A stretch of DNA of 64,000 bases from contig NZ_VFPP01000001.1 in the NCBI RefSeq assembly GCF_006716745.1, forward strand, positions 682,001-746,000, given 5' to 3'. The notes below the pieces were generated by a model that saw only the letters and a program-made list of their open reading frames with translations, did not search any database and was not told where the DNA came from. The DNA comes from Saccharothrix saharensis (GTDB taxonomy: Bacteria > Actinomycetota > Actinomycetes > Mycobacteriales > Pseudonocardiaceae). Below are positions 43,099 to 51,630 of the stretch, piece by piece (position 1 is the stretch's first letter; each line of letters starts with the position of its first letter). Position numbers and translations under genes: made by a program.

Positions 43099-43114
43099 TC
43101 GAACACAGGTTCGA
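43099..43114. promoter_or_regulatory. Perfect LexA (SOS) box upstream of parE-parC
   Basis: TCGAACACAGGTTCGA fits the actinobacterial LexA consensus TCGAAC-N4-GTTCGA exactly. It is in the 145-bp spacer between parE (minus) and the small membrane-protein gene (plus). On the minus strand it abuts TATGAC, a possible -10 about 130 nt from the parE start. On the plus strand it ends only 2 nt before the ATG at 43117, which would need a leaderless transcript or a later start. Confidence 0.8.
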
Positions 43115-43116
43115 AC

Positions 43117-43614
43117 ATGGAACCACGACGGAGCAAGCGCGCCCGAGCGGATTCTCCCCCGCCGGGTACCCGGCGCGGTTCCGGACCACGCCTGGTGCGG
43201 GCGTGGCTGGTCGCGTCGGCGCTCGGCGGCGCGCCCTCGACCGTGCACGCGCTGTGGACCGGTGGTGACGTCCTGCGGTCGACGCGGGCGGCGGCGTCCC
43301 TGCTCGGCGGCACGGGTGTGATCCGCGGCGCGGTCTCGCACCTCGGCGTGTCGGCGTTCTGGACGGCGGTGCTGGGGGCCGTGGACCGGCGGTGGCGGTT
43401 GGACGCGCGGACGGGCGCGGTGGCCGGGGCGGTGATCGCGGCGGTCGACCTGGAGGTGCTCGGACGGCGGTTCCCGGCGGTCCGGGGGCTGCACCGGGCC
43501 GCGCAGTGGGCGGACCACGTGGCGTTCGGCGCGCTGGTCGGCGCGGTGCTGCGGTCCACAGTGGACGAGCGCGGGCGGAGTGCGCCTTCCCCCGATCGGG
43601 TGCCACCCGCGTAG
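43117..43614 (+). CDS. Small membrane protein, possibly SOS-controlled
   Basis: 165 residues from ATG 43117; the basic N-terminus (MEPRRSKRARAD) may be spurious because a LexA box ends 2 nt before it. A later in-frame GTG near 43197 (VRAWLVASALGG) is an alternative. Three to four hydrophobic segments are visible: LVRAWLVASALGGAPSTVHALW, SLLGGTGVIRGAVSHLGVSAFWTAVLGAV, TGAVAGAVIAAVDLEVLG and HVAFGALVGAVL. Similar four-helix proteins are widespread in actinomycetes without assigned function. It diverges from parE and shares its promoter region. Confidence 0.65.
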   Translation: MEPRRSKRARADSPPPGTRRGSGPRLVRAWLVASALGGAPSTVHALWTGGDVLRSTRAAASLLGGTGVIRGAVSHLGVSAFWTAVLGAVDRRWRLDARTGAVAGAVIAAVDLEVLGRRFPAVRGLHRAAQWADHVAFGALVGAVLRSTVDERGRSAPSPDRVPPA

Positions 43615-43660
43615 AGTGCTGCCGTTCCCGCACTGTCGTGCATGGAGGTGATCGGGCGCC

Positions 43661-45718
43661 TTGAAGTTCCGACGTGCCGCACCGAAGGAGCGTGCCCCGC
43701 AGGTGGAGCCGGTGGTCGAGCGAGAGCCCATGGTCCAGACCGCGCCGCCGGCACCCCCGCCGCCGCAGTTCTCGGCCTCGTTCGCGGGGGCGACGCTGGT
43801 GGTCGGGCCGCCCGGTGGGGCCGGGCCGGCCGCGGTGGCGCTCGCCCGGGGCCTGCCGGTCGACCGCGGCCGCACGGTCGTGGTGGTCGACCCGCCCCAG
43901 GGCGACGAGACGTCGTTCTGGCCGGTCGTGGCCGCCGCGTTGCAGGGCCGGGGTCCGGTGCGGCTGATGACGCCGAACTCGGGCTCGATGCGGCCGACCG
44001 CGCCCGCGCAGTGGCTGTCCGAGCAGTTGCAGACCGAAGTCGTCGCGCCGGACGGCGCGGTCACCACCGTGCCGGGCGTGGCGTTCGTCGCGGGCAACGG
44101 CGGGTACGGCTGCTGGCTGCGGTTCCTGCCGGGCGCGTCGCCGGTGCCGATGGGTCGGCGGTTCCCCGTGCCGAACTGGGAGGCGGTCGACCCGAACGTG
44201 CCGTGGCCGACGGGTGAGGTGGGCGTCTCCGAACCGATCCCGGCGGGGCTGTGGCTGCGGGCGCAACGCGCGCAGTTCGACCCGCAGGCGCCGGACGCGC
44301 GAGCGGTGATCGGGCTGCCGTGCCGCGACGACGTGCTGACCGTCGTGGTCGGCGGTCCGGGCCAGCCGCCGATCCCGGCGGACGAGGTGTGCCGCCTGGT
44401 GGGCGGGCTGCCGTCGGCGGCCCGGACGCGGGTGCGGCTGGTCTGGTACGGCGGCGAGCACCAGGCTCAGGCGGTGGCGGAGGGGCTCGGCGAGCCGGTC
44501 TCGCTGTACACGGGCCTGCCGGTGGGGTCGCAGCGCAACGGCGCGGCCGTGGTGGCGGTGAACCCGCGCGGGCAGCAGACGTGGCGGCCGTACGTGACCG
44601 AGGTCCGCTACCCGGCGGCCGGCGCGCCGGTCGTCTCGGGGTACCGGGTGCCGGTGCCGGGGCTGGTGGAGCGCGACCCGGGCGTCTACGACCTGGGCGG
44701 TGGCGTGGTGCTGGAGGTCGTGCCGTCCGGGTTGTGGGTGCGCGAGGCGGAGGACAACGGCCCCGAGGTGCGGTCGTTGCCGGTGGACCCGGAGTGGGCC
44801 CGGTTGACCGTCGGCACGCCCGGCCGCACGACGGCGGGCGCGGTCGCCGTGGCGGGCGCGTCGCTGGTGGAACGGCTGGAGCCGGAGGTGCGGCGGCTGC
44901 TGAAGGTCGTGTTCTGCGACCCGACGCCGATGCCGACGCCGCCGGTGGCCGAGGAGCCGCCGCCGCTGGTGACGGTGGACGAGCCGGTGCCGTTGAGCGT
45001 GGACGGCCCGCTGGCGGAGTCCCCCGCGCCGGAGTGGGGTGAGTTGGCGGGCGAGGAGGTCGTGCCGGTCGAGCACCGCAGCACCGAGCAGGAGCGCGAC
45101 GCGTTGCGCCGGATGCTGGGCGAGCGGTACGGCGAGCACGCGGCGGTGGCGTGCCGGCACATCGTGGAGCGCCCGGACGACCCGGAGGCGTTCGAGGCGG
45201 TGGTGACGGACCTGGCGGCGGTGTCGGCGTGCCTGCGGCACGACGAGGAGATCCTCGTCGAGGCGTTGCGCAGCGGGAAGCTGGGCAGGTTGTGGCCGTA
45301 CGCGGCGGCGGTGGTGTCGGGGTTGCGGCGGCTGCCGGTGCACCAGGGCGTGACGGTGTGCTGGGGCGACGCGCGCCGGTTCCGGACGGGTGACGTGCTG
45401 GTGGAGCACGGTCTGCTCAACACGGTGGCGGGGCCGGTGGTGCCGGTCGACGGGCGGGTGGAGTTCCTGCTCTGGTCGGTGACGGGTCGGCGGGTGTCGG
45501 TGGTGGACTCGTTCGGCAGCGTGGTCCAGGAGCGCGTGCTGTTCGCGCCGGGGACGGCGTTCAAGGTGCTCGCGGTGGTGGAGGCGGAGGAGTCCGCGCC
45601 GATGCAGGTGATGGCGCAGGAGGTCGTGGGCCGCCACCACGAGCTGCCGCCGGGTGTGCTGGGGAGCTTGGAACGGGCCGCCGTGGCACTGCGCCACCAC
45701 GCCCGCGCCACGGCGTGA
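43661..45718 (+). CDS. Large protein with ADP-ribosyltransferase-like C-terminus
   Basis: 685 residues from TTG 43661, with GGAGGTGAT about 8 nt upstream. The N-terminus is basic then Pro-rich (APPAPPPPQ), followed by a Rossmann-like stretch (ATLVVGPPGGAGPAAVALARGL, VVVVDPPQGDETSFWP). The middle is beta-rich with several GDxG/PGxYDLGGGVVLEV turns. The C-terminal ~130 residues (VTVCWGDARRFRTGDVLVEHGLLNTVAG, RRVSVVDSFGSVVQERVLFAPGTAFKVLAVVEAEE) have the look of the ART fold: an R near the first strand, an S/F middle strand and the final '(E)RVLFAPGT.F+VL.V' strand. Catalytic assignment (R-S-E) is tentative. Such architectures occur in secreted or ESX-linked actinobacterial proteins, but there is no signal peptide here. 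Confidence 0.5.
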   Translation: MKFRRAAPKERAPQVEPVVEREPMVQTAPPAPPPPQFSASFAGATLVVGPPGGAGPAAVALARGLPVDRGRTVVVVDPPQGDETSFWPVVAAALQGRGPVRLMTPNSGSMRPTAPAQWLSEQLQTEVVAPDGAVTTVPGVAFVAGNGGYGCWLRFLPGASPVPMGRRFPVPNWEAVDPNVPWPTGEVGVSEPIPAGLWLRAQRAQFDPQAPDARAVIGLPCRDDVLTVVVGGPGQPPIPADEVCRLVGGLPSAARTRVRLVWYGGEHQAQAVAEGLGEPVSLYTGLPVGSQRNGAAVVAVNPRGQQTWRPYVTEVRYPAAGAPVVSGYRVPVPGLVERDPGVYDLGGGVVLEVVPSGLWVREAEDNGPEVRSLPVDPEWARLTVGTPGRTTAGAVAVAGASLVERLEPEVRRLLKVVFCDPTPMPTPPVAEEPPPLVTVDEPVPLSVDGPLAESPAPEWGELAGEEVVPVEHRSTEQERDALRRMLGERYGEHAAVACRHIVERPDDPEAFEAVVTDLAAVSACLRHDEEILVEALRSGKLGRLWPYAAAVVSGLRRLPVHQGVTVCWGDARRFRTGDVLVEHGLLNTVAGPVVPVDGRVEFLLWSVTGRRVSVVDSFGSVVQERVLFAPGTAFKVLAVVEAEESAPMQVMAQEVVGRHHELPPGVLGSLERAAVALRHHARATA

Positions 45719-45751
45719 GGCCCGGCCGGCGGGCGACCGGGTCGGCAGGGC

Positions 45752-46795
45752 TCAGTAGGCGACGGCCCGGTCGGCGAACCGGGGCGCGGGCGTGAGGCCG
45801 GACGAGGCCGGGTAGGAGATGCGGTCCGGCACGCCGTCGGAGGTGTAGCGCTGCTCCGGCGCGGCGGCCAGTTGGTCCAGCCAGACCGTGGAGCCGTAGC
45901 GCGCGTCCTCGCCGGTCGGGTCCTGCGAGCGGATGCGGGGGGTGAGCGCCGGGTCGAAGTCGGCCGCGAACGGCGACGGCGCCGGTCCCGCGCCCACCAT
46001 CAGCACGCACGCGTACTCGTACGACGTGCCCTCGACGCCGCCGCGCAGGGCGAGCGCGCCGTTCGCCGGGATCGCGCCGAACGGCAGCGCGAGGCTCGCC
46101 ACCGGGTAGTCGGGCAGGGCCTGCTGGATCTCCCGCTGCCCGGACGCGATCGCCTCCTGCACGCCCCGGTCGTCGGCCGCCGCCAGGTTCGTGTGGTCGC
46201 GGGTGTGGTTGCCGATCTCGAAGCCGTGGCCGCGCAGCCAGCGCAACGCCGCGCCGTCCGGTGACGCGAACGGGCCGGCGTTGACGTACAGGCTCGCCAC
46301 CGGCCGGAAGCCGGGGTGCCGCGCGGCCACGTCCAGCAGGATGGCGATCGCCGTGCCGGGCGCGGGCCGGCCGTCCGGTCCCAGCGCGAACTGGGTCGCG
46401 TCACCGTCGTCGAAGGTCAGCACGACGGGGTGCGCGCCCGCCGGCAGGTCGATCCGCCCGGTCGCGTACTCGGCGGTCGTCACCGGCACGTACCCCTCGG
46501 CGGCCAGCCGCTCCAGCTCGGCCCGGAACGCGGCGGGTGTCCGGTCGTAGACCGACGAGGTCCGCTCGACCAGCCGGTGGTACATCAGGATCGGGACCTG
46601 GCCGAGCTCGTTCGCGCCGACGGCCGCCGGGTCCGGTGGCGCCGGGGACGACGGCGGGGCGGCCGAGGACGCCGCCGGCAGTTGCGCCGCGGCCTGGTCG
46701 GGCGGCCCCGCCGCGGGTTGGGCGGCGCACCCGCAGCACACGGCCGCGAGCAGCGCCACGACGGTCCGGACCGGGCTCCGCGACGTGGTGTTCAC
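45752..46795 (-). CDS. Polysaccharide deacetylase family lipoprotein
   Basis: 347 residues from GTG 46795 (a longer frame begins at 46840). The N-terminus VRTVVALLAAVCCGCAAQ is a lipoprotein-type signal with a cysteine cluster, followed by a Pro/Ala-rich linker. The NodB-like domain (about 70-240) shows VPILMYHRLV, VVLTFDDGDATQF (metal-binding Asp-Asp) and GFEIGNHTRDHTNLAAAD (His pair). The C-terminal region is less conserved. Such proteins deacetylate peptidoglycan or other wall glycans outside the membrane. It is divergent from the DUF4015 gene with a 129-bp spacer. Confidence 0.85.
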   Translation of the reverse strand: MNTTSRSPVRTVVALLAAVCCGCAAQPAAGPPDQAAAQLPAASSAAPPSSPAPPDPAAVGANELGQVPILMYHRLVERTSSVYDRTPAAFRAELERLAAEGYVPVTTAEYATGRIDLPAGAHPVVLTFDDGDATQFALGPDGRPAPGTAIAILLDVAARHPGFRPVASLYVNAGPFASPDGAALRWLRGHGFEIGNHTRDHTNLAAADDRGVQEAIASGQREIQQALPDYPVASLALPFGAIPANGALALRGGVEGTSYEYACVLMVGAGPAPSPFAADFDPALTPRIRSQDPTGEDARYGSTVWLDQLAAAPEQRYTSDGVPDRISYPASSGLTPAPRFADRAVAY

Positions 46796-46924
46796 AACCG
46801 GATGGTTCCGCGTGGCGGGGAGGTCGACACCGGGGTACACCCCTTCGGATGACCTCGGGTTTGGTGCCGCACCACCCGGTCAAGTCGCTGGTAACCGCAG
46901 CCGTGCCCAGATCGGAGTCGCCCG

Positions 46925-48502
46925 ATGTCGGATTCGCCCCGGAAGCTCAAGCGCGTGCTGATCCCCGTGGTCGGTGTGGTGGTGCTGCTGCTGATCGCGG
47001 GGGTCGTCACGACGATCGTGCACGGCCGCGGCGTCGGGCTCGCCGTCGCCGAACTGGGCGACGGCAGCGCTGTCACTCCTTCGGGTGTAGAGCGCGTGTC
47101 CATCACCACCGCGGAGGTCAGCGGGCTCGACCGTGTCACCGTGCAAGTGGACGGACAGCCGGTGCAGGCGCGGCGCGCGGACGGCCGCATGACGTTGAGC
47201 GGGGTGAAGCTCGCCGAGGGCAGGCACACGCTGGCGGTGCGGGCGGCCAACCCGCTGCCGTGGATGCCCGACGTGGAGGTGCAGCGGGAGTTCACCGTGG
47301 ACGCGACACCGCCCGCGCTGCGGGTCGACGTGGTCGAGGCCGCGTCGCCGCGCGGACCGGTGACGGTGCGGGGCAGCGCGGACGGCGCCGACTCGGTCAA
47401 GGTCGGTGACCAGCGGGTGGAGCTGCGCGACGGCCGGTTCGAGGCGTCGTTGCCGCAGGTGCCCGCGAGGGTCATGGTCGAGGCCAGCGACGCGGCGGGC
47501 AACGCGCAGCGCCAGGAGGTCCCGGTGAAGGTGACCCACCCGGGGATGCGCGGCGTGCACATGAGCGCGGCCGCGTGGGCGACGGCGTCGTTGCGCGACC
47601 CGGTGCTGGCGATGGCGCGCGAGGGCCGCATCGACACCGTGCAGCTGGACATCAAGGACGAGAGCGGCGAGATCGGCTACGACTCGCAGGTGCCGCTGGC
47701 CCGGCAGATCGGCGCGACCCGCAACTACTACGACGCCCGCGCGGCGGTCGACGAGCTGCACAAGCTGAACCTGCGGGTGGTGGGCAGGCTGGTGGCGTTC
47801 CGCGACCCGGTGCTGGGCAAGGCGTCGTGGGAGTCGGGCGCGCGTGACCGGGTGGCGCAGAACTCCTCCGGCGCGCCCTGGTCGGCGCACTACGGCCAGT
47901 ACGCGTTCACCAACTTCGCCAACCCCGAGGTGCGCGCGTACAACACGGCGATCGCCGAGGAGGCCGCCTCGCTGGGCTTCGACGACGTCCTGTACGACTA
48001 CGTGCGGCGGCCGGACGGCCCGCTGGGTCAGATGGTGTTCCCGGGCCTGGCCACCAGCCCCGAGCAGTCCATCGTGGACTTCCTGGAGGAGAACCGGGCG
48101 GCGGTGCGCAAGCACGGCGCGTACCTGGGCGCGTCGGTGTTCGGCATCGCCGCGCACAGCCCGACCGACGTCGCGCAGGACATCCCGGCCATCGCGGCGC
48201 ACGTGGACTACGTCTCGCCGATGGTCTACCCGTCGCACTGGGGGCCGAACGAGTACGGCGTGCCCAACCCGAACGCCCAGCCGTACGAGATCGTGCGGGC
48301 GTCGGTCGCGGACTTCGTCGGCATGACGAAGGACACCGGGGCGACGGTGATCCCGTGGTTGCAGGCGTTCTCGCTGGGCCACAACTACGGGCCGGGCGAG
48401 GTGCAGGCGCAGGTGCGGGGCTCCGCGGAGGCGGGCGCGCCGTCGTTCCTGCTGTGGAACGCCGCCTGCACCTACGGCTCGGCCGGCTTGGAGCCCGCAT
48501 GA
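46925..48502 (+). CDS. DUF4015 (PF13200) putative glycoside hydrolase with Ig-like N-terminus
   Basis: 525 residues. One N-terminal membrane anchor (RVLIPVVGVVVLLLIAGVVTTIV), then two Ig/Big-like beta domains (about 60-205, VERVSITTAEVSGLDRVTVQVDGQPV; TPPALRVDVVEAASPRGPVTV). A TIM-barrel follows: MRGVHMSAAAWATASLRDP, VQLDIKDESGEIGYDS, FDDVLYDYVRRPDG and VDYVSPMVYPSHWGPNEYG. These match the DUF4015 'putative glycosyl hydrolase' family, thought to act on cell-envelope glycans. The stop overlaps the start of the DUF3152 gene (ATGA), so the two extracytoplasmic proteins are co-translated. Confidence 0.85.
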   Translation: MSDSPRKLKRVLIPVVGVVVLLLIAGVVTTIVHGRGVGLAVAELGDGSAVTPSGVERVSITTAEVSGLDRVTVQVDGQPVQARRADGRMTLSGVKLAEGRHTLAVRAANPLPWMPDVEVQREFTVDATPPALRVDVVEAASPRGPVTVRGSADGADSVKVGDQRVELRDGRFEASLPQVPARVMVEASDAAGNAQRQEVPVKVTHPGMRGVHMSAAAWATASLRDPVLAMAREGRIDTVQLDIKDESGEIGYDSQVPLARQIGATRNYYDARAAVDELHKLNLRVVGRLVAFRDPVLGKASWESGARDRVAQNSSGAPWSAHYGQYAFTNFANPEVRAYNTAIAEEAASLGFDDVLYDYVRRPDGPLGQMVFPGLATSPEQSIVDFLEENRAAVRKHGAYLGASVFGIAAHSPTDVAQDIPAIAAHVDYVSPMVYPSHWGPNEYGVPNPNAQPYEIVRASVADFVGMTKDTGATVIPWLQAFSLGHNYGPGEVQAQVRGSAEAGAPSFLLWNAACTYGSAGLEPA

Positions 48503-49293
48503 GGCCGATGACCCTGCTGCCGTACCTGACCGGGCTGGGCCTCGCGACGACCGCGGTCGTGGCGCTGGACGTCGGCATGGAGGCGCGTCCGGCGACCGTG
48601 TCGTGGCCCGCTTCCGGGGTCGTGGCGACCACGCCCGCCCCGGCCGACCGGAACGGGAGCGCGCCGCCGGTCGACGCGGTGCGCTCCGGCGCGGACCTGC
48701 CGCCCGGTCCGCCGTTCCCCGAGCACGGTTCCGGCACGTGGCACGTGGTGCCGCCGGCCGGCCCGGGCGGCGGCACCGGCACCCCGTACGCGATCGAGGT
48801 GGAGGACGGGGTGGTGCTGCCGCACGGCGACGACTCGTTCGCCGCGGTCGTGGACCACGCGTTGCGGCACCCGCGCGGGTGGTCGACGCGGCACGTGTTC
48901 CGGCGGGTGGGCGGTGACGAGCAGCCGGAGCTGCGGATCCGGTTGACGTCGCAGCGGACCGCCCGGTCGCTGTGCGGGTTCGAACTGCCCTACGACACGT
49001 CGTGCCGGATCGGGTCGATCGTGCACCTGAGCACGGCCCGCTGGTTCCGCGGCGCCCGCACCTACGGCGACGACCTGCGCGGTTACCGGATCTACGCGGT
49101 GAACCACGAGGTGGGGCACTTCCTGGGCCGCGGCCACGAGACGTGCCCGGCCGACGGCGCGCCGGCGCCGGTGATGATGCAGCAGACGCTGAGCGTGGAC
49201 AACGACGGCCTGGCGTCGATCACCACGGGCAGCGACCAGGGCGTCACGGTCACCCCCGACGGGAAGGCGTGCGAGCCGAACCCGTGGCCGTGA
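48499..49293 (+). CDS. DUF3152 protein with zinc-metalloprotease motif
   Basis: 264 residues from ATG 48499, overlapping the previous stop. N-terminal hydrophobic segment (TLLPYLTGLGLATTAVVALDV) anchors or secretes it. The domain contains GTWHVVPPAGPGGGTGTPYAIEVEDGV, WSTRHVFRRVGGDEQPELRIRLTSQRTARSLCGFELPYDTSCRIG and the signature YAVNHEVGHFLGRGHETCP, i.e. HExGHxxGxxH as in metzincins (His-His-His zinc ligands, Glu catalytic). The pairing with a wall-glycan enzyme suggests an envelope role. The gene ends 25 nt before a strong terminator. Confidence 0.85.
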   Translation: MRPMTLLPYLTGLGLATTAVVALDVGMEARPATVSWPASGVVATTPAPADRNGSAPPVDAVRSGADLPPGPPFPEHGSGTWHVVPPAGPGGGTGTPYAIEVEDGVVLPHGDDSFAAVVDHALRHPRGWSTRHVFRRVGGDEQPELRIRLTSQRTARSLCGFELPYDTSCRIGSIVHLSTARWFRGARTYGDDLRGYRIYAVNHEVGHFLGRGHETCPADGAPAPVMMQQTLSVDNDGLASITTGSDQGVTVTPDGKACEPNPWP

Positions 49294-49318
49294 GGGTCGC
49301 GGGCACGACCCGGGGCAC

Positions 49319-49358
49319 GGCTGCCGTCGCGCGGACGCGCCTCCGCGCGACGGCAGCC
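49319..49358. terminator. Bidirectional terminator hairpin
   Basis: Perfect 17-bp stem (49319-49335 with 49342-49358), 6-nt loop, between the convergent DUF3152 gene (stop 49293) and beta-glucosidase gene (stop 49366). Confidence 0.8.
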
Positions 49359-49365
49359 ACGCAGG

Positions 49366-50736
49366 TCACCCCGCGGCGGCCGTCCCGGCCCGCTGCTCGG
49401 CGACCAGGTCGCGGTACCAGTGGAAGCTCGCCCTGGGCGTGCGGACCAACGTCTCGTAGTCGACGTGCACCAGGCCGAACCGGTGCTTGTAGCCGTGCGC
49501 CCACTCGAAGTTGTCCAGGAACGACCACACGAAGTAGCCGCGCAGGTCGACGCCGGCGGTGAGCGCGTCGTGCGCCGCCGCGAGGTGGGTGCGCAGGTAC
49601 TCGATGCGCTCCTGGTCGACGAAGCCGGGGTTGTCCGGGTACACGCACCCGTTCTCGGTGACGTACACCGGCGGCAGGTCGGGGTAGCGCTCCTTCAGGC
49701 CGACCAGCGTCTGGGTGAGGCCTTCCGGCTCGACCGGCCAGTTCATCGCGGTGCGCGGCACGTCCGGCAGCCGGGTGGTGTCGATGCCGACGTCGATCGA
49801 GGTGCGGGTGGCCGGGTCGGGGTCGCGGTGCGGAGCGTCCGCAACGTGCTGGCGGTAGTAGTAGTTGATGCCGACGTAGTCCAGCGGGGTGGAGATCAGC
49901 TCCAGGTCGCCGTCGTGGCGGAACGACAGGTCCGTGACGCCCGCGAACGTCTCCTCGTAGTCGTCGGGGTACCGGCCCGCGAACAGCGGTTCGGTGAACT
50001 GGCGGCGCAGCAGCAGGTCGTGCCTGCGCGCCGCGGCGACGTCCGCTTCCGACGAGGTGACCGGGGTCGACGGCGACTGGTTGAGCACGATGCCGAACTC
50101 GTGGCCGGGGGTGCCGCGCATGGCCTGGACCGCGAGCCCGTGCGCCACCATCAGGTGGTGCGCGGCGGCGAGGGAGCCGTGGCCCTCCCGCGCGCCGGGA
50201 GCGTGCCTGCCTTCGCCGTACCCGACGATCGAGGACACGTACGGCTCGTTGAACGTGGTCCACTTGGTGACCCGGTCACCCAGCGCGTCGTGCACGACCA
50301 CCGCGTACTCGGCGAACCGCTGCGCGGTGTCGCGCGACCGCCAGCCGCCCAGGTCCTCCAACGCCTGCGGCAGGTCCCAGTGGTAGAGGGTGAGGAACGG
50401 CTCGATGCCCCGTTCCAGCAGCCCGTCGACCAACCGGCGGTAGAAGTCCAGGCCGCGCTGCTCGACCCGGCCGGCGCCGGTGGGCAGGATCCGCGGCCAC
50501 GCCACGGAGAACCGGTAGGCGTCCACGCCGAGCTCGCCGAGCAGCGCCAGGTCCTCCGGCACCCGGTGGTAGTGGTCGCACGCGACCGCTCCGGTGTCGC
50601 CGCCGGCGACCGCGCCCGGCACCGCGCCGAACGCGTCCCAGATCGACGGTCCTCTCCCGTCGGCGTCCACGGCCCCTTCGATCTGGTAGGCCGATGTGGC
50701 GACGCCCCAGCGGAATCCTTGGGGGAAGTCGGTCAT
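49366..50736 (-). CDS. GH1 beta-glucosidase (BglC-like)
   Basis: 456 residues from ATG 50736, whose ATGA overlaps the stop of the upstream permease. GH1 features: FPQGFRWGVATSAYQIEGAVDADGRGPSIWD N-terminal signature, YRFSVAWPRILPTGAGRVEQRGLDFYRRLVD, acid/base Glu in WTTFNEPYV (near 165), nucleophile Glu in PPVYVTENGCVYPD (near 360) and the sugar-binding WSFLDNFEWAHGY. No signal peptide, so it cleaves oligosaccharides after import. The last gene of a Ceb-like operon; in Streptomyces cebEFG-bglC this enzyme hydrolyses cellobiose to glucose. Whether the sugar here is cellobiose or another beta-glucoside cannot be read directly. Confidence 0.93.
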   Translation of the reverse strand: MTDFPQGFRWGVATSAYQIEGAVDADGRGPSIWDAFGAVPGAVAGGDTGAVACDHYHRVPEDLALLGELGVDAYRFSVAWPRILPTGAGRVEQRGLDFYRRLVDGLLERGIEPFLTLYHWDLPQALEDLGGWRSRDTAQRFAEYAVVVHDALGDRVTKWTTFNEPYVSSIVGYGEGRHAPGAREGHGSLAAAHHLMVAHGLAVQAMRGTPGHEFGIVLNQSPSTPVTSSEADVAAARRHDLLLRRQFTEPLFAGRYPDDYEETFAGVTDLSFRHDGDLELISTPLDYVGINYYYRQHVADAPHRDPDPATRTSIDVGIDTTRLPDVPRTAMNWPVEPEGLTQTLVGLKERYPDLPPVYVTENGCVYPDNPGFVDQERIEYLRTHLAAAHDALTAGVDLRGYFVWSFLDNFEWAHGYKHRFGLVHVDYETLVRTPRASFHWYRDLVAEQRAGTAAAG

Positions 50737-51614
50737 CCTTTGAGAGCTCCTTGCATGATCCCGCCGACGATCTGCCGGCCGAACAGGAGGAACACCGCGA
50801 GCACCGGCACGGTGCCGATGGTCGCCGCGGTGAGCACGAGGGTGTAGTCGGTGGTGTACCCGCTGGCCAGGGTGGACAGGGCGGTCTGCACGGTGGGGTT
50901 CTCCGGCGTCAGCACGACCAGCGGCCAGAAGAAGTCGTTCCACGCCTGCATGAACGTGAACAGGCCGAGGACGGCGGCGGCCGGGCGTGCGGCGGGCAGG
51001 ACCACGTTCCAGTACAGGCGCAGCGAGCTGCACCCGTCCATGCGGCCCGCCTCCAGCAGCTCGTCGGGCACGGCCCGCTCGAAGTACTGGCGCATGAAGA
51101 ACACGCCGAACGCCGTCACCAGGCCGGGCACGATGACCGCGTGGATCTCGCCGGCCCAGCCGAAGTCGCTCATCATCATGTAGAGCGGGATGACGCCGAG
51201 CTCGGTGGGCACCGCCTGGGTGGCGACCACCAGCAGCATGAGCGCCGACCGGCCGCGGAACTTCAGCTTGGCGAAGGCGAAGCCCGCCAGGGTGGAGAAG
51301 AACACCACCGACACGGTGATGGTCCCCGCCACGATCAGCGAGTTCATCATCGCCAGCGCGAAGTCCGACTGGTCGAACACCCGCGAGATGTTCGCGAACA
51401 GGTTGCCGCCCGGCACGAGCACGGGCGGCACGCTGTCCACCTTGTCCGGCGTCTGCGAGGACACCACGAGCGACCAGTACACGGGGAACGCCGACCCGGC
51501 GAGCACCGCGATCAGCGCCGCGTAGGTCCACGGTCCGGGCAGCCGCACGGCACCGCGCCCGCGGCGGGCGGGCGGCCGGGCGGCGGGCGCCGGCCGGTCG
51601 AGCACGCTGGTCAT
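50733..51614 (-). CDS. Sugar ABC transporter permease (CebG/MalG type)
   Basis: 293 residues, six membrane helices; MalG-like C-terminal permease. EAA motif EAGRMDGCSSLRLYWNVVLPAARPAA (about 192-215). Typical strings: FPVYWSLVVSSQTP, NSLIVAGTITVSVVFFSTLAGFAFAKLKF, QAWNDFFWPLVVLTPE. Its start is 16 nt after the stop of the first permease, and its stop overlaps bglC. With the partner permease it forms the transmembrane channel; the ATPase (MsiK-type, shared) is not in the window. Confidence 0.92.
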   Translation of the reverse strand: MTSVLDRPAPAARPPARRGRGAVRLPGPWTYAALIAVLAGSAFPVYWSLVVSSQTPDKVDSVPPVLVPGGNLFANISRVFDQSDFALAMMNSLIVAGTITVSVVFFSTLAGFAFAKLKFRGRSALMLLVVATQAVPTELGVIPLYMMMSDFGWAGEIHAVIVPGLVTAFGVFFMRQYFERAVPDELLEAGRMDGCSSLRLYWNVVLPAARPAAAVLGLFTFMQAWNDFFWPLVVLTPENPTVQTALSTLASGYTTDYTLVLTAATIGTVPVLAVFLLFGRQIVGGIMQGALKG

Positions 51615-51630
51615 GGTTGTGGCTGCCCTT

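Noticed and set aside
39441-43268. Very long plus-strand open frame (over 1200 codons) across parE
   Set aside because: It is antisense to parE and its intein, Val/His/Gly/Gln-rich and low-complexity: the usual antisense artefact of high-GC DNA.
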